Shown one piece after another: positions 7,654 to 15,337 of a stretch of 35,615 nucleotides of DNA; the stretch's first letter is position 1; each line of letters begins with the position of its first letter. Source of the DNA: DAIMZM01 sp036733985 (GTDB lineage: Bacteria > Bacillota > Dehalobacteriia > UBA4068); assembly GCA_036733985.1 (NCBI GenBank), contig DAIMZM010000012.1, positions 1-35,615 of the forward strand, given 5' to 3'. Both the position numbers and the translations under genes were made by a program. The notes beneath the pieces are model-generated. The model saw nothing but the letters and a program-made list of their open reading frames with translations, searched no databases and was not told the DNA's origin.

Positions 7654-9249
7654 CTAAGCCCGGCCGGCCAGCTGTTCCAGCAAAGCCTGAGCGGCCCGGA
7701 GCCCGTCAATGGCAGAGCTGACAATGCCTCCGGCATAGCCCGCGCCTTCCCCCGCCGGGTACAGACCCTGGCAATTCAGGGACATGCCGGCCTGGTCCCG
7801 CAGGATGCGCAGTGGGGCTGAGGTGCGGCTTTCCACTCCGGCCAGCAGAGCCCCTTGGGTGAAGCCGGGCAATTGTTTCTCCCAATGCAGCAGCGCCCCT
7901 TGGAGCCCGGCCACGATTTCCTCGCTGAACAGCTGCCGCAAATCAGCCGGCTGGCTGGCAAAGCTGCAAACACCCCTGGTATCCGGATTGTTTTCCCGGC
8001 TTTGGCCCAGAAAAGCGGATGCGCTCATCAGCGGCATGCCCCCATCCCCCAGGCGAAAAGCCGTCTTTTCCAGCGCATATTGATATTCGACGCCGGCCAG
8101 GACTTCCCTGCCAAAATCCCGGCCCGGGAAAACCTGGGCCACCGCCGCGCTGTTGGCCCAGCCGCTGCCCCGGTCGGCCAGGCTCATGCCGTTGACGGCC
8201 AGGCCCTCCTTTTCACTGGCGGCGTTGATGATATAGCCGCCGGGGCAATTGCAAAACGTGTAGCAGCCCCGGTGATAACGGAGATCCTGCCAGGTCAGCT
8301 GATAATCCGCCGCCTGCAGCAAAGGATGGCCGGCAAAAGCGCCGTACTGGGCCTGGTCGATCAGGCTTTGGGCCTGGCGGATGCGGAGGCCCACGGCAAA
8401 AGGCTTGGCTTCCAGGGCCAGCCCCTGTTCCGCCAAAGCCCGGTACAGGGGGCGGGCGCTATTGCCCGGGGCCAGAATGACCTGATCCGCTGCCAGTTCA
8501 AACAGGCTGCCGTCAGCGTCCCGGCAGGCCAGGCCCTGCAGCCGGCCCCGGGCCAGCAACAGGCGGGTAACGGTGGTTTGGTAGCGGAATTCCCCGCCCA
8601 GGCTGCTGATCCGGCGGCCCAGGGCGGCGATAATACCCGGCAGCTTATCGCTGCCCAAATGGGGCCGGTGCCAATAGAGGATTTCCGGATCCGCGCCGCA
8701 ATCCACCAGCACCTGGAGCACTTGGCGGCCCCGGCTATCCTTGGAGCGGGACGTCAGTTTGCCGTCGGAAAAAGCGCCGGCGCCCCCTTCGCCAAACTGG
8801 ATATTGGAGGAAGGATCCAGCAGGCCCTGATGCCAGAAGTTTTCCACATCCGCTTGCCGGGCAGCCACGGGTTTGCCCTGTTCCAGCAGGATGGGTCTTA
8901 AACCGACCTGGGCCAGGGTCAACCCAGCAAACAGGCCCGCGGGTCCAGCCCCTACCACCAGGGGGCGGGGACCCTGAGGCAAGGCCTTGGCCAGGGGCGG
9001 CTCCGGATTGGGCGGGGGCGGGCTGCCCTTCATCCGCTGGCCTGAATGGAGGTCCAGGGTGTAAACGAAAACCGGACGCCCTTTCTCCCGGGCGTCCAGT
9101 GATTTCTTCACAATGTCCAGAGCTGTGACGTCCCGGGTCCGGATACCCGCTTTTTGGGCTGCCGCCTGATAAAGCGCCTGCTTTTCCCGCTCCCGGCTGT
9201 CCAGGCCGGCTAAGGGCAGCTGTAAATGGCTGATGCGCACCATGCCCAT
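7654..9249 (-). CDS. NAD(P)/FAD-dependent oxidoreductase (COG2509-like)
   Basis: A 531-residue flavoprotein with a dinucleotide-binding motif GAGPAGLFAG near residue 97, placed after an N-terminal domain of about 90 residues, as in the uncharacterised COG2509 family. Further family-like segments are SDGKLTSRSKD, GGYIINAASEKEGLAVNGMS and the closing YPAGEGAGYAGGIVSSAIDG. No membrane helix or cofactor-binding cysteine cluster is visible. The ATG at 9249 directly follows the cdaR stop codon and has GGAGGGG upstream inside cdaR, so the genes are translationally coupled. As I recall, this family often sits between cdaR and glmM in Clostridia; its substrate is unknown. Confidence 0.88.
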   Translation of the reverse strand: MGMVRISHLQLPLAGLDSREREKQALYQAAAQKAGIRTRDVTALDIVKKSLDAREKGRPVFVYTLDLHSGQRMKGSPPPPNPEPPLAKALPQGPRPLVVGAGPAGLFAGLTLAQVGLRPILLEQGKPVAARQADVENFWHQGLLDPSSNIQFGEGGAGAFSDGKLTSRSKDSRGRQVLQVLVDCGADPEILYWHRPHLGSDKLPGIIAALGRRISSLGGEFRYQTTVTRLLLARGRLQGLACRDADGSLFELAADQVILAPGNSARPLYRALAEQGLALEAKPFAVGLRIRQAQSLIDQAQYGAFAGHPLLQAADYQLTWQDLRYHRGCYTFCNCPGGYIINAASEKEGLAVNGMSLADRGSGWANSAAVAQVFPGRDFGREVLAGVEYQYALEKTAFRLGDGGMPLMSASAFLGQSRENNPDTRGVCSFASQPADLRQLFSEEIVAGLQGALLHWEKQLPGFTQGALLAGVESRTSAPLRILRDQAGMSLNCQGLYPAGEGAGYAGGIVSSAIDGLRAAQALLEQLAGRA

Positions 9250-10533
9250 TTATAGCAGCCCCTCCGCTTCAGGCAGGTCTTCCCCTTCTATGGGCTCGCC
9301 GTTATCCGGCGCGGTGACTTCCACCTCCACCATGGCCGGGCTCACATTGACCAGGGAGATATTGGCGGGCAGGTTTACGGAAACCGGCAGCGTATAAACG
9401 CCGGGGCCGCTGATGCCGGTGAAATCCAGATAAGGCACCACATCCCCGGCTGCTACGGAATTGATATAAGTATCCGGCCCAGCCACGGTAATGACCAGAT
9501 CCAGGGGCGCGATATCGCAGAGCAGGCCCTCGGCCAGGTTCTCCGCATAATGCAGGCTCTTTTGGAATTCCCGGGTGGCCACCGGCTCGATCTGTACCAC
9601 CACGGTCACGGTTTCCAGGGACAGGGTGATATTATTGCCATGCTGTATGGTCGCGGTCATGCTGGCGGTCTTTTTCAAACCGCTCACATCCAGGGGCGCG
9701 GTTTCCAGGTAATAGAGATCATTCAGCACATCCAGATCGCCAAAGGCCTTCACCGTGGCAGGCTGTACCACCACCCGGCTGACCTGATAGCCCAGGGCCG
9801 GCTCGCCCACCAGCACTTCCCGGACGGCCAGGCTCTTATCCGGCTGCTCGAACACCACGGGAATCAACACGCTGACCGTGGCCGGGCTGATGGTGAAGGC
9901 GTCGCTGATATTATTGCCGTTGGCGTCCAGCACTTCCACGGCCAGCCGCTGATTATAATTCTCCGCCAGCTCAGTCACATCCGCGGCCACGAATACGGTC
10001 TGCACCTTGCGGATATTATCCTCCGAACCGGAAAGGGTAATCATACTGGGGTCAGGCACCGGATCCAGCAGGGTATAGTTTTCCGCCAGCTCCCCTGAGA
10101 CCTGCACCAGCAGATCATAGCTATCGCTGACCACCGCTTCCAGCACAAAGTCCATGCTGGCCGGGGTTTGGGAAACCAGGGTGATCCCCTCCGGCGGCAC
10201 CACGATCACCGGCAGGGAAGCCTCGCCCTGGGAAACACCCTCAAAATCGATATAAGCCTCGATATCCTTGCCGGAAAGCTGGCGGATATCATTGGAATTG
10301 CCCTGGACCCGCACGGAAACCTGCCGGTTGATCTCAGGGATGGCCAGCTCGGCGCTGAGATTGCGTATTTCTATGGGCACGGTGAAGGTGTCTTCGGTAA
10401 AGGAATTCTGCGTCACCATCACATAGATCCAGATCAGGATGGCGATCAGCACGGCGCAAATGCGGAAGCCGATGAAGCGGGGCGGCTGCCAGATGGACAG
10501 GGACCAGAAATCACGCAGCCAGCTATTCATCAT
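9250..10533 (-). CDS. cdaR: CdaA regulatory protein CdaR (YbbR-domain protein)
   Basis: A membrane-anchored regulator of the diadenylate cyclase CdaA. One N-terminal transmembrane helix (about residues 22-41) is followed by tandem extracytoplasmic YbbR repeats, seen as recurring segments with prolines and IxNL or VxV patterns such as VPIEIRNLSAELAI and LPVSVNLPANISLVN. At roughly 427 residues it fits about four repeats. The start overlaps the cdaA end by about 11 bp. Several starts are possible (GTG 10539, ATG 10533, ATG 10530); 10533 has the best distance to AGAAGG. The final 15 residues are acidic. Confidence 0.93.
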   Translation of the reverse strand: MMNSWLRDFWSLSIWQPPRFIGFRICAVLIAILIWIYVMVTQNSFTEDTFTVPIEIRNLSAELAIPEINRQVSVRVQGNSNDIRQLSGKDIEAYIDFEGVSQGEASLPVIVVPPEGITLVSQTPASMDFVLEAVVSDSYDLLVQVSGELAENYTLLDPVPDPSMITLSGSEDNIRKVQTVFVAADVTELAENYNQRLAVEVLDANGNNISDAFTISPATVSVLIPVVFEQPDKSLAVREVLVGEPALGYQVSRVVVQPATVKAFGDLDVLNDLYYLETAPLDVSGLKKTASMTATIQHGNNITLSLETVTVVVQIEPVATREFQKSLHYAENLAEGLLCDIAPLDLVITVAGPDTYINSVAAGDVVPYLDFTGISGPGVYTLPVSVNLPANISLVNVSPAMVEVEVTAPDNGEPIEGEDLPEAEGLL

Positions 10534-11353
10534 CGCCACCCGCCCTTCTCAGAGGCAAATGCCCTTCCCGCACCTGGGACAGCTCGCTGCTGAGCATTTC
10601 CCGCATCTGCTTTTCATCCAGATGGCGGATCAGCTTGCCCTCCTGGGCCAGGGAAATGGCCCCGGTTTCCTCGGAAACGATCAGGGTGACGCAGTCGGAA
10701 ACCTCGGTGACGCCGATGCCGGCCCGGTGCCGGGTGCCTAGGGACAGGCTGATATAAGGATTATCCGACAAAGGCAGGAAGCAGGCCGCCGCCGCCACCC
10801 GGTCCCCCCGGATAATGGTAGCCCCGTCATGCATGGGCGTATTGGGCACGAAGATATTTACCAGCAGGGCGCTGGTGACCTCCGCATCCACTTTGATGCC
10901 GGTTTCGATATAATCCGAAAGCCCGGTCTCCCTTTCGATCACCAATAGGGCGCCGGTTTTTGTTTTGGCGCAGGAAACCATTGCCTCGGTTATTTCGTCT
11001 ATTAAATGTGCCAGGTCGCCGGAGGAGAGGGTATTGGCTCTGCCTGAGAAAAATACATTGCCCCGGCCGATACGCTCCAGTGCCCTTCTCAGCTCCGGCT
11101 GGAAAATCACGGCCAAGGCCACGAACAGTACGGCCCAGAATTGATCCAGAACCCAGCTTAAGGCATGGAGCCCGCTCTTTTCACTGATGATGGCCAGGAT
11201 GAACAGCACAAAAATGCCCTTCAGCAGCTGCACCGCCCGGGTGCCTCTGATCAGCAGCAGGAATTTGTAGATCACATAGGCCATAATGGCGATATCAAAT
11301 ACTGCCGAGATATAATTCCAGGCCGACCATTCGGCCATAGACGGAAACAGCAA
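10523..11353 (-). CDS. cdaA: Diadenylate cyclase CdaA
   Basis: Synthesises cyclic di-AMP from two ATP at the membrane, controlling potassium and osmolyte balance and wall homeostasis in Firmicutes. The protein (about 276 residues) has three N-terminal transmembrane helices (about 10-95) and a DAC domain with both signature motifs, DGA (176-178) and RHR (208-210). I favour a TTG start at 11353: it lies seven bases after AAGGAGG, whereas the in-frame GTG at 11359 nearly touches the ribosome-binding site and the next ATG (11338) is too far away. It is first in cdaA-cdaR-oxidoreductase-glmM-glmS. Confidence 0.96.
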   Translation of the reverse strand: MLFPSMAEWSAWNYISAVFDIAIMAYVIYKFLLLIRGTRAVQLLKGIFVLFILAIISEKSGLHALSWVLDQFWAVLFVALAVIFQPELRRALERIGRGNVFFSGRANTLSSGDLAHLIDEITEAMVSCAKTKTGALLVIERETGLSDYIETGIKVDAEVTSALLVNIFVPNTPMHDGATIIRGDRVAAAACFLPLSDNPYISLSLGTRHRAGIGVTEVSDCVTLIVSEETGAISLAQEGKLIRHLDEKQMREMLSSELSQVREGHLPLRRAGGDDE

Positions 11354-11650
11354 AGCCACTCCTCCTTGTTCTAATAGGGTTCCCCGGCCAGAATTATTAC
11401 CTTTTACACTTCGACGAAGGCTGAAAAAAACCTTTACAGAGGAAAGCCGGGGCCTAAATTCTCTGCGGCGCCCAGGTTTTTATACTGGCTTTTCCGCCAA
11501 GTTGTGGTATACTATACATGTGATTTTTTGACCCTGCCGGGGCGGTCCGGCGGCCGGGCGGCTGGTTTTGCCCGGGCCGGGAGCAGCCCTTGGCCCGCAA
11601 GCCCTGGCGGCCTGCCCAAGCCGGCCCTACCTGAACAACGGAGGATAAAC
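11354..11650. promoter_or_regulatory. Divergent intergenic region between cdaA and the DUF881 gene, with a candidate promoter
   Basis: This 297-bp divergent gap must hold promoters for both sides. For the rightward genes an extended -10 element, TGGTATACT, is visible at 11505-11513, without a convincing -35. A leftward promoter for cdaA is not clear; TAATAAT on the minus strand (11391-11397) is a possible -10 without a -35. An 11-bp palindrome CTTCGACGAAG lies at 11409-11419. The stretch 11535-11630 is very GC-rich and open in the frame of the downstream gene, but lacks a ribosome-binding site and is probably untranslated leader. Confidence 0.35.
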
Positions 11651-12391
11651 GTGAGCTATCACAGCGCCCGCTGGCAAAGGAATACGCTGTTTCTGACCTT
11701 CATCTCCCTCTTGTTGGGTATTATGATCATGATGGCGATCAATACCAACAAAGCGGCTGAGGTGAAGGTGGATAAGGATACGGCTGATTTGATCACTTAC
11801 ATTGAAAATATGGAAAGCGAAACCGCCGCTTTGCAGGCTGAGATCAAAAGCACCCGGGCCAGGATCGAAGAAGTCCAGGCCAACCAGGCGGAGGATCAGG
11901 CCCTGACCAGCGCCATGAGCGAAACCCTGGCCGAGCTGAACGCCCGTGCCGGTTTGATGGAAATGGTCGGCCAGGGGTTGGTCATCACCCTGGACGATAA
12001 TTCCGTCGGCGCGGAGCTGGCCCAGAAAAACAATCCTTCCACCTATAACGCGGCCAGCTATATCGTGCATGATAGGGATATCCTCTACCTGATCCGGGCC
12101 ATTGCCGGCGTGGCGGAAGCGATCTCCGTCAATGATATCCGGGTGGTGGACAGCACCGCCATCCGCTGCGTGGGCACGGTGATCCTGGTCAATGCTTCCC
12201 GCCTGGCCCCGCCTTACGAGATCCGGGCCATTGGCGATATTGAGGCCCTCTCGGCGGCCCTGTCCAATTCCGGCCGCTACAAATACCTGATCTACAGCAA
12301 TATCCCGGTCAAATACACCAGCTCCGCCACGGTAACGGTGCCGGCCTATACCGGCGCTTACACGATAAATTACAGCCAAAGCGAGGAATAA
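11651..12391 (+). CDS. DUF881 family membrane-anchored protein (YlxW/YlxX-like), first copy
   Basis: A 246-residue protein with one N-terminal membrane helix (about 14-32), a coiled-coil segment (about 45-95, rich in E, A, Q and K) and the DUF881 domain containing GLVITLDDN and the conserved ISVNDIRVVDSTAIRCVG. The function of DUF881 proteins is not established; in Bacillus two of them (ylxW, ylxX) lie with sbp in the division gene cluster. The GTG start at 11651 is chosen because GGAGG lies six bases upstream; an in-frame ATG about 49 codons earlier would add a low-complexity leader without a ribosome-binding site. The next gene begins 4 bp after its stop. Confidence 0.88.
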   Translation: MSYHSARWQRNTLFLTFISLLLGIMIMMAINTNKAAEVKVDKDTADLITYIENMESETAALQAEIKSTRARIEEVQANQAEDQALTSAMSETLAELNARAGLMEMVGQGLVITLDDNSVGAELAQKNNPSTYNAASYIVHDRDILYLIRAIAGVAEAISVNDIRVVDSTAIRCVGTVILVNASRLAPPYEIRAIGDIEALSAALSNSGRYKYLIYSNIPVKYTSSATVTVPAYTGAYTINYSQSEE

Positions 12392-12395
12392 GCGT

Positions 12396-12791
12396 ATGTG
12401 GTTACCCATTCTCGGCCTGGTGGTCGGCTTGCTGCTGGGCGCGATCTTCTCCTTCAGTATTCCCATTGTCTATGCCAATTATCTGGCCATCGCCGTGCTG
12501 GCCGGCCTGGACTCCCTGCTGGGGGGCTGGCGGGCAGTGCTGGAAAAGGATTTCGACGCCAATATCCTCATCTCCGGCTTCTTTGTCAATACGATCCTGG
12601 CCGCGGCCCTGGCCTGGCTTGGGGATATGCTGGGCCTGGATTTATATTTGGCGGCGGTGATCGCCTTCGGCATCCGCATCTTTAAGAATATCGGCGCCAT
12701 CCGCCATGGCCTGATCTTCCAGCATCGGGAAAAGCTGGCCCGGAAGAAGGAACTGCTGGCCCTGGACTACCTGAACAAGGAGACGGAATAA
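12396..12791 (+). CDS. sbp: Small basic protein Sbp (DUF1290)
   Basis: A 131-residue integral membrane protein of unknown function with about four hydrophobic segments (near 1-22, 25-42, 60-80 and 82-100) and a charged C-terminal tail with QHREKLARKKE. The family start MWLPILGLVVGLLLGA and the segment LDSLLGGWRAVLEKDFDANIL are typical. GAGGA lies about ten bases before the ATG. It sits between two DUF881 genes (4 and 5 bp gaps), whereas Bacillus has ylxW-ylxX-sbp near ftsA. The conserved pairing suggests an envelope or division-related complex, but this is inference. Confidence 0.9.
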   Translation: MWLPILGLVVGLLLGAIFSFSIPIVYANYLAIAVLAGLDSLLGGWRAVLEKDFDANILISGFFVNTILAAALAWLGDMLGLDLYLAAVIAFGIRIFKNIGAIRHGLIFQHREKLARKKELLALDYLNKETE

Positions 12792-12796
12792 CGGTC

Positions 12797-13564
12797 ATGA
12801 AGACGCTGAGACACCGCGACCTGCTGTGGCAATTACCCCTGACCCTGGTCTTCCTGGCCTTCGGCCTGCTGCTGGCCGCCCAATATTATACCCATAGCGA
12901 AAGCGGCTCCCTGGTGAATGAGAGCACCGCCAACCTGGCCTTGATCATCAAAAGCGGCAATGACAATAAGCAGGCCCTGGAAGCGGAATTGGCTGCCTTA
13001 AAAAGCGAGCTGGCGGAAAGCCAGGCCCTGGTGGAAAACGGCGAAAGCCTGTTCGCCACCATGAGCAGTCGCATCGCCAATCTCCAGATCGTCCTGGGGG
13101 ATACCGCTGTGCAGGGCCCGGGCCTGGTCATCCAGATCACCGGCGAATCCTACCTGATGTATTATGACCTGATCGATATTGTCAATGAGCTTTTTGTCAG
13201 CGGCGCCGAGGCAGTCTCCATCAACGACACCCGCTTCACCTCCCGCACCCAAATCAGTGAGCAGGCCCGCTTCAATGAGGTTTTTGACGAAACCACCCAA
13301 ACCTATGAGAGCGTCAGCCATTCCGTCATCACCGTGGATGGGGAAGAACTGCTCTACCCCATCATCATCAAGGCGGTGGGGAATGCCCAAACCCTGGCCA
13401 AGGGGCTGGATTATCCCGGCGGCATCATTGATAATCTGACCACGCTCTACGGGGTCTATCCCACCATCCGCCAGGCGGAAAAGGTGGAGATCCCCCTGGC
13501 CCAGCCCGGAACTTATGAATTCGCCGGCGTAAGCCCGGCAACCGTCAGCCAGGAGCCTAAATAG
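12797..13564 (+). CDS. DUF881 family membrane-anchored protein, second copy
   Basis: A 255-residue paralogue of the gene two places upstream: an N-terminal helix (about 12-30), a coiled coil (about 50-90) and a DUF881 domain with GPGLVIQITGES and AEAVSINDTRFTSRTQI. It carries an insertion relative to the first copy (about 155-185, with ARFNEVFDETTQTYESV). The upstream sequence AAGGAGACGG supports the ATG start. The C-terminus (IPLAQPGTYEFAGV) resembles the end of the first copy. It is last in the three-gene unit, followed by a strong terminator. Confidence 0.88.
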   Translation: MKTLRHRDLLWQLPLTLVFLAFGLLLAAQYYTHSESGSLVNESTANLALIIKSGNDNKQALEAELAALKSELAESQALVENGESLFATMSSRIANLQIVLGDTAVQGPGLVIQITGESYLMYYDLIDIVNELFVSGAEAVSINDTRFTSRTQISEQARFNEVFDETTQTYESVSHSVITVDGEELLYPIIIKAVGNAQTLAKGLDYPGGIIDNLTTLYGVYPTIRQAEKVEIPLAQPGTYEFAGVSPATVSQEPK

Positions 13565-13585
13565 GCCGGCCGGACAAGGGAAAGC

Positions 13586-13615
13586 AAAAAGAGAAGGCCT
13601 GGGCCTTCTCTTTTT
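13586..13615. terminator. Bidirectional Rho-independent terminator between the DUF881 gene and dapB
   Basis: AGAGAAGGCC (13590-13599) pairs with GGCCTTCTCT (13602-13611), with flanking A5 and T6 runs that serve as the T-tract in either direction. It lies between two convergent genes and can end both transcripts. Confidence 0.93.
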
Positions 13616-13656
13616 TATGTTGATACGGTTTTGCTCAGCAAAGGCTTTCCGGCTGC

Positions 13657-14463
13657 TCAATCCGGCCACATCAGCTTTTCCAGGCCCAGGGTCAGGCCGG
13701 GGGGCAGCTGCCTGACCTGGCGCAGGGCCATGGCCACCCCGGGGAAAAAGCTGTCCCGGCTGATGGATTCATGACGTAGCGATAGGTTCTGGCCCTCCGC
13801 GCCGAACAGCACTTCTTCGATGGCCACCACCCCGGGCAGGCGCAGGCTATGCACCCGGGCCCCGGCATGCAGGCCGCCCCGGCAGCCGGGTACCGTTTCC
13901 GCACTGTTGGCCGCGCCCTGGGCAATGCCGGCCCGCTGCTGCTCCATTAAGTTCATGGTATATATGGCCGTGCTGGAAGGGGCGTCGGCCTTTTTGTCAT
14001 TATGGATCTCCAGCACCTCATAGCCCTGCATATAACGGGCGGCCTCGGCGGCGAAGCGCATCAGCAGCACCGCGCCGATGGCGAAATTGGGGGCGACGAA
14101 AACCGGGGTATTATAGGCTTTCGCCAGGGCCTCCACCTCCCGCAGCTGCGCCGGGCCCATGCCGCTGGCCCCAACCACCACCGGGGTTTTCAGCGCCAAA
14201 GCCAGCCTGGTATTGGCATAAACCGTGGCCGGGCTGGTGAATTCCAGCATCACGTCGGGCTGTACCCGCTCCAGGGCTGCCTGCAAATCCTCTTCCACCA
14301 GGACGCCGCAAGGAGCGCCCCCGGAGAGCTCGCCGATATCCTCGCCCAGGCGCTGGATGTCTACGGCCGCCGCCAGGGCCATATCTTCCTCCCGCAGGAT
14401 GCCGGCGGCCATGGCGCGGCCCATTTTTCCGGCAGCTCCGGTCACTAAAATTCTGATGCTCAT
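13657..14463 (-). CDS. dapB: 4-hydroxy-tetrahydrodipicolinate reductase
   Basis: Reduces hydroxy-tetrahydrodipicolinate with NAD(P)H in the lysine and diaminopimelate pathway, which also supplies cell wall and the dipicolinate branch used in spores. The 268-residue protein has the N-terminal dinucleotide loop VTGAAGKMGRAM (about 8-19) and the mid-protein signature EIHNDKKADAPSSTA. The usual wording is HHxxKxDAPSGTA: the second histidine is Asn and the glycine is Ser here, while the first His, the Lys, and DAP are kept. The start at 14463 has GGAGG upstream; long in-frame extensions beyond it are not conserved. Neighbours match the Bacillus ymxG-ymxH-dap region. Confidence 0.93.
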   Translation of the reverse strand: MSIRILVTGAAGKMGRAMAAGILREEDMALAAAVDIQRLGEDIGELSGGAPCGVLVEEDLQAALERVQPDVMLEFTSPATVYANTRLALALKTPVVVGASGMGPAQLREVEALAKAYNTPVFVAPNFAIGAVLLMRFAAEAARYMQGYEVLEIHNDKKADAPSSTAIYTMNLMEQQRAGIAQGAANSAETVPGCRGGLHAGARVHSLRLPGVVAIEEVLFGAEGQNLSLRHESISRDSFFPGVAMALRQVRQLPPGLTLGLEKLMWPD

Positions 14464-14585
14464 TTTCTCCTCCATCACTTGTGTTGATAATGATCGGGCA
14501 GGCTTTCCCCACCACAAGGCAATACCCGGGGCCGGACAAAAGCCGCCCCCGCTTTTCCCCCGGTCTTGCCGGTCTAAGGCAAGCA

Positions 14586-14840
14586 TCAGCGGTAGAAAAT
14601 GCCGGAACCGTCGTCGATATCCACCACGATCACTTCCGCGCCCACCTTTTTCACCGCTTCCCAGGGGATATTCAACTGCCGCCGCCCATTGCCGGAAAGG
14701 CCCCGGGAAGGCGGCACGGTGATTTCCAGTATCCGGCCGCTGTCGGCGTCGATGACCAGGTCGCAATCACCGGCCAAGCCCAGGATCTCACCGTCGAATA
14801 CATTAATGATCCGTTTTTCCGCAAATTCCGATAAGCGCAT
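14586..14840 (-). CDS. YlmC/YmxH family PRC-barrel protein
   Basis: An 84-residue protein with a PRC-barrel-like fold, matching the YlmC/YmxH family named for its occurrence in sporulating Firmicutes. Recognisable parts are the start MRLSEFAEKRIINVFDGEIL, LVIDADSGRI, and the end IPWEAVKKVGAEVIVVDID. The biochemical role is unknown. The ATG at 14840 is preferred over a GTG nine bases upstream because that GTG lies inside the ribosome-binding sequence GAGGTGA. It lies 50 bp after dut and 122 bp before dapB in the same direction. Confidence 0.85.
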   Translation of the reverse strand: MRLSEFAEKRIINVFDGEILGLAGDCDLVIDADSGRILEITVPPSRGLSGNGRRQLNIPWEAVKKVGAEVIVVDIDDGSGIFYR

Positions 14841-14890
14841 GGCTTTCACCTCAACTCATTATACGGCCAAGGCTGCGGAAATATGTCATA

Positions 14891-15337
14891 TCAGAGGCTG
14901 CCGGTGCTGCCGAAACCCCCCGGGCCCCGCTCCGTCTCGCTCAAATCCTGGGCCAGGCAGAGGCTGGGCCGCTCGACTTTCGCCACCACCAGCTGGGCGA
15001 CGCGCAGGCCCCGCTCCACAATAAAGGGCTCGGTTCCGTGATTGATCAGCAGCACCTGGACTTCGCCCCGGTAATCCTGATCAATGGTGCCGGGACTGTT
15101 CAGCACCGTGACGCCATGGCGGGCGGCCAGGCCGCTTCTGGGCCGGACCTGGCCTTCATAACCCTCGGGCAATTCCAGGCTCAAGCCCGTGGGAACCCGG
15201 GCCCAGCCTCCCGGAGGAAGGACCAAGGGTTCTGCCACAGCCGCGGGCAAATCCAGGCCGGCGGCGGCTTCGCTTTGATAAGCGGGCAAGGCCAGGCCGC
15301 TAAAATGGGGCAGGGTTTTGATCTTCAGCGCCGCCAT
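14891..15337 (-). CDS. dut: dUTP diphosphatase (trimeric dUTPase)
   Basis: Hydrolyses dUTP to dUMP and pyrophosphate, keeping uracil out of DNA. The 148-residue protein has all five trimeric dUTPase motifs: AGLDL (26-30), PRSGLA (66-71), the IDQDYRGEV region (80-93), RVAQLVV, and the C-terminal arm ERGPGGFGSTG. The ATG overlaps the stop codon of the M16 peptidase by one base (TGATG), so translation is probably coupled. Its place between an M16 peptidase and YmxH differs from the Bacillus arrangement as I recall it, where the corresponding genes are adjacent. Confidence 0.97.
   Translation of the reverse strand: MAALKIKTLPHFSGLALPAYQSEAAAGLDLPAAVAEPLVLPPGGWARVPTGLSLELPEGYEGQVRPRSGLAARHGVTVLNSPGTIDQDYRGEVQVLLINHGTEPFIVERGLRVAQLVVAKVERPSLCLAQDLSETERGPGGFGSTGSL

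Noticed and set aside
11504..11650. Upstream start of the first DUF881 gene
   Set aside because: The added 49 residues are a Gly/Ala/Pro/Arg-rich stretch with no ribosome-binding site; the GTG at 11651 has GGAGG at good spacing.
14464..14766. N-terminal extension of dapB by about 100 codons
   Set aside because: The extension crosses the ymxH start of the downstream frame and lacks conserved residues; the ATG at 14463 has a clear ribosome-binding site and family N-terminus.
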